Of a stretch of DNA of 64,000 nucleotides, positions 61,001 through 64,000 are shown piece after piece; the stretch's first letter is position 1; each line of letters opens with the position of its first letter. The stretch covers positions 25,627,587 through 25,691,586 of the forward strand of contig OX328107.1 of the NCBI GenBank assembly GCA_946811185.2. Reading direction: 5' to 3'. The notes under the pieces are model-generated. The model saw only the letters and a list, made by a program, of their open reading frames with translations, searched no databases and was not told where the DNA came from. Both the position numbers and the translations under genes were made by a program. This DNA is from Hippopus hippopus (taxonomy: Eukaryota > Mollusca > Bivalvia > Cardiida > Cardiidae).

Positions 61001-62697
61001 ATGAGCCTTGGACTGCTTGTAAATGCAGTGGAAATTTTTCACCAGCATCTTTGCAAAATAGTATATATATGTACATGCAGTGGGTTAAGATCATGTCCTG
61101 AAGTTATGAACAGTCTGATCTTGATCTAAACTGTGATATTTGGACTGCTAGTAAATGGAATGAACATTTTTAGCCAGCAGAAACACCTAAATTACCTCAC
61201 AAAATACTACCCAGGCAGTGCAGATCATGCTCTGTGCAACTGATCTTCTTGTAGTGTGTGAATTTGTCATCATCATTCCAAGGGTTAAACTTAAACCCTA
61301 CATTTTTTTTTACAAGTTTGTGTCCAATCTATTTGAGGACACAAATATAGGGTTATAGAAATGAAAATTCAAGGTGTAAAGAGTCAAGAAAATGATGTGA
61401 TTAAAAAGAAAATCCTCTTCATTAGGAAGAACTAAGAATTAAGATTCAAAGATATTGTTATCAAGTCCAGATGCAGCCAAAATGTACAGTAAGCCTATAG
61501 AGTTATATGTATCTGTCCTAACTGATAGCATATAATTGAACCAGATGTCTTAATGACAGTCTCACATCTGTTTTCAGGATTATATAGCAACAGGATGAAA
61601 TGTAATAAGTTACATAATAGGCTTAAATCTGCTTGCAAGATGACATCTTATTCCTTGTGCATACATAACTTAAGCCTTGAGAGAGATACAGAGAACCTTG
61701 TTCAATATTTTCTGCCCTTTCAAACACAAATCCTGTCATTTTTGCTACAATTATTTTGGTTGTATGCAACTGCTTTTGTTATGGGCAAGTTGTAAATGTC
61801 GTCATCAGGTAGAATCCGGTTGCTTGTTTAATCCTCTACCAAATAATCCAGACATTAAAAAACCCTGACTAAGAACACTTTTGAAAATACTGTGGGAAAA
61901 GGAGAAAAAGCTAGTAAGCAGTATTTTCTCCTTTCTCTTCAATATTTTCTATCCTTTCAAAGACAGATCCCATTCTTTGAGTCGAATGTACTTTGTTGTC
62001 TGCAAAGGCCTAAAATTTGGAGGAGTCTAAAATTTTATACTTTGGTAAAGGTAAGATGTACAACCACTTTCATCAAAAGTTAAAGAAAATATTGTATAAA
62101 TAAAAGGATATTTTTACTCTATTTTGAATTTATTCAGGTTTTGCTATTAGCAATTGATAAATCCTGCTAATTGCAATTGACTTTAATGTACACTTACATT
62201 CTGTAGAATACTTTTATCACATGAAATATATTATTTGGCTGGTTCAAGCTTATATGAATCATACTTACTTTAAAATAACAATACTGCAGATAGTTATAGG
62301 GTTGTCTGTCTTGAATTTTTTTCTCATATGATTTTGAAACTTCTTCCTCTAGTCTGACTCCAAGCTTTTGCTTTTTGCATTTTCTTAAACATTTTGAATC
62401 TGTTAAAATTCCAAACAACATGTCTTCAAAAGACTTGTTTTCGACCATTTTTCTGGACTCTTGACATTGTAGACGGCATTCTATGGCTGCATTCCTGTGG
62501 AAATTGTAATCCAGTAGTGATTCAGTAAAGAATGAAATGCAACTATCCCATTTCTGTTGTTTGTAGGCATCCATTCCCAAATCATATAGCTTGTAGAATG
62601 TTTTTACACTATCATGTGTCCTTACACTTTGCATAAAATGGCAGAATAGGAAAATAACCATCATAAAATGACACAAAGTTCTATTTAAAAAACTCAT
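24782..62697 (-). CDS. P3H: Leprecan-family prolyl 3-hydroxylase with two dioxygenase domains (20 coding exons)
   Basis: Prolyl 3-hydroxylases modify collagen prolines in the ER using 2-oxoglutarate, O2 and Fe(II). Coding exons, in order: 62697-62269, 59804-59652, 58654-58483, 57153-57028, 56725-56589, 56072-55959, 54421-54215, 50520-50464, 49684-49540, 48687-48612, 43653-43575, 40923-40788, 39170-39066, 38204-38098, 37119-37024 (A), 31391-31269 (B), 27901-27751, 27327-27204, 26230-26158, 25066-24782. Every exon has AG..GT borders and the phases join without a stop. The product is 923 residues with A only, 932 with B only, 964 with both. It shows a signal peptide, CxxxC motifs at 74-78, 103-107, 230-234 and 260-264, a degenerate dioxygenase domain (about 415-605), a linker, and a catalytic domain with H780, D782, H848 and R858 (A-only numbering), ending in RDEL. 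Vertebrate P3H1 is shorter (about 736 residues) and has one dioxygenase domain. Which paralogue (P3H1/2/3) it matches is unresolved. The family call is firm; exon borders are read by eye. Confidence 0.93.
25179..25405 (+). repeat. Family 1 MITE in P3H intron
   Basis: Blocks GACTAGTCCAAATTGAGAGC and the right end GGATTGTGTGGTAAAGGG are present. The centre is degenerate. Confidence 0.7.
25500..25765 (+). repeat. SINE, same body as at 40.3 kb
   Basis: Head GGCCCAGTGGTTGAATTAGT, body GGAAAGTAGTCAGTGGCTTG, tail AACTCCACGAAAGCATGGAT. It lies in a P3H intron. Confidence 0.55.
26002..26110 (+). repeat. ~55-bp tandem duplication next to a P3H exon
   Basis: The unit TATTGTCAGCAGTGTTTTTA occurs twice with a few differences. 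It ends about 50 bp from the donor of exon 26158-26230. Confidence 0.75.
26158..26230 (-). CDS. P3H: P3H exon: YLNDEFEGGEFFF strand
   Basis: Encodes AVLYLNDEFEGGEFFFAHK, matching the AILYLNGDFDGGNFYF strand of P3H1. Phase 2 to 0. Acceptor TTACAG; the donor is GTAAGC. Confidence 0.92.
26650..26742 (-). repeat. Family 3 MITE fragment
   Basis: ACTTTTTGTAGATGCATTAA and AAGAGCATGACTCA only. Confidence 0.5.
26849..27068 (-). repeat. Family 1 MITE in P3H intron
   Basis: CCCTTAACCAAACATTCCCA start, centre GTTGGCAACCAGCA, end GTGTGGTAAAG. Confidence 0.7.
27204..27327 (-). CDS. P3H: P3H exon: HxD iron-binding motif
   Basis: Contains LSHPVHADNCI. H780 and D782 (A-only numbering) are two of the three Fe(II) ligands of 2-oxoglutarate dioxygenases. 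Phase 1 to 2. Acceptor ATCAAG, donor GTACAT. Confidence 0.94.
27751..27901 (-). CDS. P3H: P3H exon: dioxygenase core strand region
   Basis: Encodes 50 residues plus one base in phase 0 to 1. RPLFFDFTHLVCRTAVA matches TPLYFSYSHLVCRTAIE of vertebrate P3H1. Acceptor ATTGTAG, donor GTAAGT. Confidence 0.93.
28657..28885 (-). repeat. Family 1 MITE with a perfect 33-bp palindrome
   Basis: TTAA on both sides. The arms 28712-28744 and 28746-28778 are perfectly complementary with a one-base spacer, the best hairpin of the family in this window. Confidence 0.85.
28948..29170 (+). repeat. Family 1 MITE
   Basis: TTAACTCTTTACCTGATGCC start, diverged centre with an A-rich run, right end GGGATCGTGTAATAA. 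It stands head to head with the copy at 28657-28885. Confidence 0.65.
29546..29670 (+). repeat. Family 1 MITE, 3'-truncated
   Basis: Left block ACTCTTTAACAAACGACAAA and GACCTGTCCAAATTC, then lost before the centre. Confidence 0.6.
29826..29937 (+). repeat. 56-bp direct tandem duplication
   Basis: The unit starting CTTTTGGGGTTAAATGTTAT occurs twice in a row, at 29826 and 29882, without a visible difference, so it is recent. It lies in a P3H intron. Confidence 0.85.
31269..31391 (-). CDS. P3H: P3H exon B: second, divergent version of the GDGY segment
   Basis: Encodes 41 residues, 123 bases, phase 0-0. It contains KGDGYEDQ, a serine/glycine-rich insert, then FISPYTKSEQFEGLNI, homologous to exon A. 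Acceptor CCTCCAG; the donor (GAG then GTTGGT) is weak. It is probably an alternative to exon A, since inclusion of both would duplicate the segment. Confidence 0.8.
32864..33095 (+). repeat. Family 1 MITE, complete
   Basis: TTAA at 32864-32867 and 33092-33095. CTCTTTACCAAACGACAAAA start, centre AAATGCTGGTTACCAGCATT, end GTGTGGTAAAGGG. It sits 108 bp from the Tc1 element. Confidence 0.85.
33204..33250 (+). repeat. Left terminal inverted repeat of the Tc1-like element
   Basis: Starts CAGTCACATGC directly after a TA. It matches the reverse complement of 34543-34589 with only a few differences, all inside the outer 33 bases. Confidence 0.93.
33337..34433 (-). pseudogene. Tc1-like transposase (DD34E), broken
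   Basis: An N-terminal helix-turn-helix with GRPK is followed by the DDE core. The three acidic residues are visible: VIFSDES, FQGDNAPVH and SPDLNIIENVW, with 34 residues between the second D and the E, as in Tc1. An in-frame TAA at 33900-33902, just after SDES, interrupts the frame, and a frameshift near 33675-33695 separates RHFP from the FQGDNAP block. The C-terminus ends typically (KGHITKY, stop). The protein cannot be made as one chain. Confidence 0.92.
34543..34589 (-). repeat. Right terminal inverted repeat of the Tc1-like element
   Basis: Ends ...GCATGTGACTG followed by TA. It pairs with the left repeat at 33204-33250. Confidence 0.93.
36446..36652 (+). repeat. Family 1 MITE, centre shortened
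   Basis: TTAA on both sides, ends CTCTTTACC and GGTAAATGG. The central palindrome is reduced. Confidence 0.75.
37024..37119 (-). CDS. P3H: P3H exon A: GDGY...SPHT segment, canonical version
   Basis: Encodes 32 residues, 96 bases, phase 0-0. SGDGYSGITSPHTDREIFSG is nearly the vertebrate SGDGYRGQTSPHT sequence. Joined straight to the exon at 27751-27901, the distance from GDGY to the next conserved block equals that of human P3H1, so A looks like the ancestral version. Acceptor TTTGTAG, donor GTACCA. Confidence 0.9.
37413..37625 (+). repeat. Family 1 MITE, diverged
   Basis: Blocks TTCTTTAACACACAACAAAG and GAAAACATTGTGGGAAGAAG are recognisable. Confidence 0.6.
38098..38204 (-). CDS. P3H: P3H exon 14: start of catalytic dioxygenase domain
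   Basis: Encodes residues 646-681. RFVADGLSTESECNELVQLA matches the RVVMDGVISDHECQELQRL region of vertebrate P3H1. It ends in phase 0, so it can join exon A or exon B. Acceptor TTTCAG, donor GTATTG. Confidence 0.92.
39066..39170 (-). CDS. P3H: P3H exon 13: inter-domain linker
   Basis: Encodes residues 611-645, a charged helical stretch (FLTELQESREVSKEDIDN) joining the two dioxygenase domains. Phase 1 to 1, acceptor CTTCTAG, donor GTAACA. It has no recognisable motif; support is the splice sites and phase. Confidence 0.8.
39321..39573 (+). repeat. Family 3 MITE in P3H intron
   Basis: Core ATCAGCCTGCAGAGTCCACA with GGCTGACCTGGG, end CCAGAGCATGACTCA. Confidence 0.7.
40258..40508 (-). repeat. 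tRNA-derived SINE
   Basis: On the minus strand it starts GCCGAGCCTGGTAGCTCAGT (box A) and has TTTCGAATCCCTAGCTC (box B). The body holds the GGCACAAG..AACTCC segment and ends GGATAGGTGC. Body-related copies are at 18893-19140 and 25500-25765. Confidence 0.65.
40523..40751 (+). repeat. Family 1 MITE, diverged
   Basis: Starts CCCTTCACTTTACCAGATGA. The right half has TTTCCCAAAATGTTTTCAAA. Confidence 0.65.
40788..40923 (-). CDS. P3H: P3H exon 12: end of first dioxygenase domain
   Basis: Encodes residues 566-610 plus one base. VSPKCGRLLGFRGDDQHGV parallels VSVEPKCGRLVAFNAGDYHGV in the last exon. The distal His (H584) and the Arg ten residues on (R594) are kept. An acidic tail follows. Acceptor TTGTAG, donor GTAAGT. 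Confidence 0.9.
41510..41573. repeat. Short near-perfect hairpin in P3H intron
   Basis: Arms 41510-41536 and 41547-41573 are complementary over 27 bases with one mismatch, and the loop is 10 bases. It is not part of any repeat family recognised here. Confidence 0.6.
41720..43268. mobile_element. 1.55-kb non-autonomous DNA transposon with GCTAGGTTCCCACT ends
   Basis: The ends are inverted: GCTAGGTTCCCACT at 41720 and AGTGGGAACCTAGC at 43255-43268. CTAG may instead be a 4-bp target duplication. Inside, CGATT/ATCGT and ATACGA motifs recur near both ends as subterminal repeats. No transposase is readable. Superfamily uncertain. It lies in a P3H intron. Confidence 0.75.
43575..43653 (-). CDS. P3H: P3H exon 11
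   Basis: Encodes residues 539-565. VAYLSD...GTGQLYFMDKD parallels VLYLNDEFEGGEFFFAHK at 26158-26230. Phase 2 to 0 in both. Acceptor TTCCAG, donor GTATGC. Confidence 0.87.
44010..44125 (-). repeat. Family 1 MITE, internally deleted
   Basis: CCCTTCACCACACAAAATCA start and TTTTGTCTTCTGGTAATGGG end, without the middle. Confidence 0.5.
44205..44415 (-). repeat. tRNA-like SINE, copy 1 of a direct pair
   Basis: On the minus strand it has TGGCTCAGTGGTTATGGTGT (box A) and CAGGTTCGAATCCCGCCAGG (box B), with a long variable region. It is repeated at 44527-44740. Confidence 0.6.
44527..44740 (-). repeat. tRNA-like SINE, copy 2 of a direct pair
   Basis: Near-identical to 44205-44415, 322 bp away in the same orientation. 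It carries the same boxes with a few substitutions. Confidence 0.6.
44968..45796 (+). mobile_element. Pearl/HINE-type element, first copy of a tandem pair
   Basis: Begins AACGAGAGCCGTTGTAGACG. It ends after a GGACGGACGGACGGAAGGAC run (about 45724-45755) with GCTCACCCTTCAGTGAGCATAA, a hairpin. Its second half (from about 45308) is nearly identical to the next 510 bp. Confidence 0.6.
45797..46306 (+). repeat. Tandem second copy of the 45.3-45.8 kb unit
   Basis: A roughly 510-bp direct duplication of 45308-45796, including the (GGAC)n tract (46217-46265) and the hairpin TATGCCCCCCCTTCGGGGAG. The following 46307-46522 is a related unit ending GTAGGGGTATAAAA. Confidence 0.65.
46740..48010. other. 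GC-richer, possibly decayed coding interval in P3H intron
   Basis: Base composition is richer in CG than the flanks. A 91-codon plus frame (46946-47221; contains FEQGTLCILKLFISYGY-like composition but no known motif) and a 71-codon minus frame overlap. I do not recognise either. It could be an old transposon or retrogene remnant. Confidence 0.25.
48612..48687 (-). CDS. P3H: P3H exon 10: degenerate HxD motif
   Basis: Encodes residues 514-538. DKLPDECVLQEDGTCS aligns with HADNCIIQPNGSC of the catalytic domain, so the iron-binding HxD is LxD here (L517, D519). Phase 1 to 2, as in the counterpart exon at 27204-27327. Confidence 0.85.
48822..48945 (+). repeat. Family 2 MITE fragment in P3H intron
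   Basis: GATCCAAGATCAGATTGCAT and CAGTCAGACCTTGATG flank a short loop. Confidence 0.5.
49540..49684 (-). CDS. P3H: P3H exon 9: first-domain counterpart of exon 27751-27901
   Basis: Encodes residues 466-513 plus one base. SLRLLMRAVNVMSIYTQAYF parallels SLHLLMDISEHGRLLTEKYF in the second domain, with the same phases (0 to 1). Acceptor TTTCAG, donor GTATAT. Confidence 0.86.
49788..50015 (-). repeat. Family 1 MITE in P3H intron
   Basis: TTAA at both ends, centre GTAGGTTACCAGCATTTTCT, then TTGGACAAGTCTAAAACTTT. Confidence 0.78.
50464..50520 (-). CDS. P3H: P3H exon 8: short counterpart of the GDGY exon
   Basis: Encodes residues 447-465 (57 bases, phase 0-0). It occupies the same place in domain 1 as exons A and B do in domain 2, but is shortened: PDEYGIKAVGL stands where domain 2 has GDGY...SPHT...GL. 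Acceptor CTCAG, donor GTAAGT. It is short, so the call rests on phase and position. Confidence 0.75.
50547..50741 (-). repeat. Family 1 MITE next to P3H exon 8
   Basis: TTAATCCTTAGCTAAAAAAT start, end GTCATCTGGTAAAGAG. It lies 27 bp from the acceptor of exon 8. Confidence 0.72.
51130..51411 (+). repeat. Family 3 MITE in P3H intron
   Basis: GAGTTCCATGAGAAAAGGCG start, a duplicated core (TCAACCTGCAGTG and TCAGCATGCACAG), end CCAGAGCACTGCTCAA. It lies just before the LINE insertion. Confidence 0.62.
51491..51507 (+). repeat. LINE target-site duplication, left copy
   Basis: Identical over 17 bases to 52553-52569. Confidence 0.85.
51508..52552 (-). mobile_element. 5'-truncated non-LTR retrotransposon (LINE) insertion
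   Basis: Bounded by a 17-bp direct repeat, TATGGCACTGTAAGGTT, at 51491-51507 and 52553-52569. A poly(T) run right after the left copy is the poly(A) tail of a minus-strand insertion. The inner end carries the C-terminal coding part of a LINE reverse transcriptase. This is the classic signature of target-primed reverse transcription. A MITE-like fragment lies inside near 51760-51910. Confidence 0.82.
52226..52552 (-). pseudogene. C-terminal fragment of LINE reverse transcriptase ORF
   Basis: Reads HRFFPTNSLLNKMNI, then CCFCNTTEESLLHIFYECEK, the C-terminal C-x2-C...H-x4-C motif that follows the RT domain in many non-LTR elements. The frame stops at 52226, while a different frame continues with LQNSLYLAWTIYKE and RWSIVRHIIQNH down to about 52140, so a frameshift is likely. 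The RT domain itself is absent. Confidence 0.72.
52553..52569 (+). repeat. LINE target-site duplication, right copy
   Basis: Identical over 17 bases to 51491-51507. Confidence 0.85.
52577..54176 (+). mobile_element. Helitron-like (BIV160/Pearl-type) element with seven ~160-bp units
   Basis: Starts AACAAGATGTCTGTTTGTAG. Units containing TCAAAATCAATAGGGATCAT recur near 53046, 53207, 53363, 53521, 53684, 53843 and 54000. Then come a (CCGA)n tract (54105-54132) and the hairpin CCCCCACTTCGTTGAAGGGG. Units 4-7 are the most alike. The element ends about 40 bp before P3H exon 7. Confidence 0.7.
54215..54421 (-). CDS. P3H: P3H exon 7: acidic linker and start of the first (degenerate) dioxygenase domain
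   Basis: Encodes residues 378-446 in phase 0-0. The first half is acidic and low complexity. The second half ends in RFVADNLIRIDQCLCLADPAK, homologous to RFVADGLSTESECNELVQLAK in exon 14, which begins the catalytic domain. Acceptor TTTCAG, donor GTAGCC. Confidence 0.88.
54693..54912 (-). repeat. Family 1 MITE in P3H intron
   Basis: Centre GCTTGTAACCAGCG near 54766, end TTGTTCGGTAAAGAG. Confidence 0.68.
55434..55700 (+). mobile_element. Truncated Helitron-like element start
   Basis: Starts AACAAGAGCACCGCATGCAG, the same type of left end as the arrays above, with one repeat unit and no microsatellite or terminal hairpin. A shorter piece with the same start is at 31065-31105. Confidence 0.45.
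55959..56072 (-). CDS. P3H: P3H exon 6: linker helix
   Basis: Encodes residues 340-377 in phase 0-0. It is helical and charged (YVELWKKLDKSISYIRDQYI) and bridges the TPR-like part to the dioxygenase part. Acceptor GATCTAG, donor GTAAAG. Confidence 0.82.
56589..56725 (-). CDS. P3H: P3H exon 5
   Basis: Encodes residues 294-339, including AFESIASYLLFRPQDSEML, matching the last TPR-like repeat of vertebrate P3H1. Acceptor TTTTCAG, donor GTATGT, ending in phase 0. Confidence 0.9.
57028..57153 (-). CDS. P3H: P3H exon 4
   Basis: Encodes residues 252-293. It carries the fourth CxxxC motif (CQQMC, 260-264) and the highly conserved HYNYLQFSYY. Acceptor ATTTCAG, donor GTAATA, phase 1 to 1. Confidence 0.9.
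57251..57477 (-). repeat. Family 3 MITE in P3H intron
   Basis: TGAGCCATGCTCTGGAAAAA start and GGAGCATAGCTCA end, both in the terminal repeat. Confidence 0.65.
58483..58654 (-). CDS. P3H: P3H exon 3
   Basis: Encodes residues 195-251 plus one base. It holds the YNEGDWEDAAAKFELSL helix and the third CxxxC motif (CRAHC, 230-234). Acceptor TTTCAG, donor GTAAAA. It ends in phase 1 and joins exon 4 to rebuild Asp252. Confidence 0.9.
59288..59504 (-). repeat. Family 1 MITE in P3H intron
   Basis: CCTTTAACCACACAATCTTG start, centre CTGGTAACCAGCA, end GTCATCTGGTACAGAG. Confidence 0.7.
59652..59804 (-). CDS. P3H: P3H exon 2
   Basis: Encodes residues 144-194 in phase 0-0. The TPR-like helix carries NYYKELPDIEEMDFQDLE, which lines up with the NLDYYQ...DFKDLE segment of vertebrate P3H1. 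The acceptor is CAATAG and the donor GTAAGT. A second AG five bases further in would break the frame, so the 59804 border was chosen. Confidence 0.88.
59837..60066 (+). repeat. Family 1 MITE in P3H intron
   Basis: Centre AAATGCTGGTTACAGCATTT (one base lost), arms with TTGTGGGAAAAGGA and TCCTTTTCCCACAA. Confidence 0.75.
60240..60365 (+). repeat. Family 2 MITE fragment in P3H intron
   Basis: Core AATTCAAGATCAGAATGCAT and GTAGTCTGATCTTGATCTAT. Confidence 0.55.
60560..60782 (+). repeat. Family 1 MITE in P3H intron
   Basis: Block AGACTAGTCCAGATTGAAAG, arms GAAAACATTGTGGAAAAAG and CTTTTTCCACAATG, end GTAAAAGGG-TTAA. Confidence 0.72.
61828..62050 (-). repeat. Family 1 MITE in P3H intron 1
   Basis: TTAATCCTCTACCAAATAAT start, decayed centre (AAGCTAGTAAGCAG), end TATACTTTGGTAAAG. 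Confidence 0.65.
62269..62697 (-). CDS. P3H: P3H exon 1: signal peptide and first TPR-like segment
   Basis: Encodes residues 1-143 from the ATG at 62697, which has A at -3. A hydrophobic run at residues 8-24 forms the signal peptide. Next comes a helical segment with CRLQC (74-78) and CLRKC (103-107), two of the four CxxxC motifs typical of leprecan/CRTAP proteins. The exon ends at the family motif YNYLQYCYFK, followed by a GTAAGT donor. Phase 0. Confidence 0.92.
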
Positions 62698-64000
62698 TTC
62701 TCTTGTTTCTGATGCTGCTCATAAAATCAAAAAATGCTGTTTTTCCATTCACTAAAAATCAACACATCAATTCAAACTTTTATACAGTGTAAATGTTATC
62801 CGAAATTGAGTCCCGAATACTATACATTTAATTCTGGTAGTGATAAAAGTAGTTCTACATCAAAGTTTAAACACTTTGTTTTACTAAGTCTTAATAAGAG
62901 TTTGGTCCAGCATCACTTCACAACTCACAAACTTTGACCAAGTTTACAGTTAATGGTTTGAAGTCTATAATAATCAGTTAAACTTCTAAAAGTTAGTTAT
63001 CGACAATATAACAGTAAACTCAAATGAGAACATCAAAAAACATTTCATGTATCACATTCAGCAGAATTTTTCACAACTTTTTTGCTACTATTTTCTATTC
63101 AGCATCCTAAGCGAGATCTCGTCTTCTGCAACGTCTTCTTTCGTCACTTCCGGATGATAGGCGGATATGAAGATTGCACATGCGCATTAAAGTGAAAATT
63201 CCAAGATGGCGGAAATGCGTCCGTTGCGACCAATCGAAAAATAGCTCTACAAAGAATTAAAAAATCAGCCAGAAGATAAGCAACTTTTTTAGAACTGATA
63301 AAACTGACAACCGTGGCAAATCAAATGGATAAAGTTGATCATTGATCTTCTTTTGAGACCTCTAGTAAATATCTTGTACAGTCGTTGTCAAGGTCTGTGT
63401 TTTGAAAATCATCAAAAAGTCACATTTTGTAACATGTCTTTCCCCTGCTTGAACAAACATCACTTAACCCCTTAAATGAGCTTTTGAGTAAAGATAAAAT
63501 GTTAAGCTCCAACACGGTTTACCAGTGTTGTTCCTAGGTCAAAAATATTGGGAGACACCAGTGTCCCCCGTGACTCCTGAGTAAATTTTTAGGGGACATT
63601 CTGTAAAACAGAGGGACAACGACCAATTCAAATAAAGTTGACTTCATGCCTGTAAATTGTACTTTTATGTATATAACTACAACCCTCGTTACAGACAAAT
63701 GGTTTCAAAACTTTCAAAGCAGACTTGCAACAAACTTGACATAAGTTTCATTCACTTGTATCCATGTGAATTTGCCTGGCAACTCCTGAAAATCCTAATT
63801 TTCTGTTTGGATTTAGAACAAGATCCTTTTGTTATTGCTGCTGTTTTTAGTCTATTTCCCTACTTTACTTTCAGAAGTTAGGAAATTCGTAACTGGTGAC
63901 ATTCAGAAGCCATGAGACATACACACTGCTTCACAATATATTGTTAAATGCTACTTGACAATAATTTGATAAAATAGAGATACAGTCTTGTAATTTTACA
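62698..64000. other. Upstream of P3H; no gene recognised
   Basis: Contains the candidate promoter, then AT-rich sequence with a possible repeat start near 63520. The 74-codon frame at 63657-63881 has no recognisable motif. Confidence 0.45.
63100..63240. promoter_or_regulatory. Candidate P3H promoter, possibly bidirectional
   Basis: About 400-540 bp upstream of the P3H start codon. Contains CACTTCCGGAT (ETS-like), CCAAGATGGCGG (YY1-like, plus strand) and GACCAATCG (CCAAT-like), with several CpGs in an otherwise CpG-poor stretch. The YY1-like motif on the plus strand may mark a divergent transcript. Confidence 0.45.

Overview
This window is eukaryotic nuclear DNA. It is AT-rich, its genes are split by long introns, GT..AG splice sites are readable, and much of the sequence is short non-autonomous transposons. 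The repeats point to a bivalve mollusc: tandem units of about 160 bp followed by an (ACGG)n-type microsatellite and a short GC hairpin are the layout of Pearl/BIV160-type (Helitron-like) elements. The species cannot be fixed from the sequence.

Three genes are supported. (1) A coding exon at 6117-6235 (minus) matches the N-terminus of choline/ethanolamine kinase; the rest of the gene is not visible in the window. (2) A two-exon gene at 13944-16087 (plus) encodes a 186-residue secreted precursor with a signal peptide, four R-P/Q-K-R-S furin sites and two further basic sites. It is probably a peptide hormone precursor, and one predicted peptide faintly resembles class-B GPCR ligands (PTH, or the ELH/CRH group). 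(3) A large minus-strand gene spans 62697 to 24782. I reconstruct 20 coding exons whose reading phases all agree. They encode a leprecan-family prolyl 3-hydroxylase (P3H) with signal peptide, four CxxxC motifs in TPR-like repeats, two successive 2-oxoglutarate/Fe(II) dioxygenase domains and a C-terminal RDEL ER-retention signal.

The P3H gene holds the most interesting signals. Its first dioxygenase domain is a tandem duplicate of the second, with the same intron phases at five junctions, but it has lost the first metal-binding His (HxD became LxD). In the second domain, the exon carrying the GDGY...SPHT segment exists in two homologous versions (37024-37119 and 31269-31391). Both are phase 0-0, which suggests mutually exclusive splicing.

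Layout: 1-6 kb repeats; 6.1-6.6 kb kinase exon; 6.7-13.9 kb repeats; 13.9-16.1 kb peptide precursor; 16.3-21.2 kb Helitron-like minisatellite arrays; 21.8-24.7 kb foldback repeats and the probable P3H 3' UTR; 24.8-62.7 kb P3H with repeat-filled introns (a dead Tc1 element, a truncated LINE with a 17-bp target duplication, a 1.55-kb foldback element, Helitron-like arrays, SINEs); 63.1-63.3 kb a probable promoter with ETS- and YY1-like motifs. A palindromic MITE flanked by TTAA with CCC..GGG ends (piggyBac-like) occurs about 28 times in both orientations.
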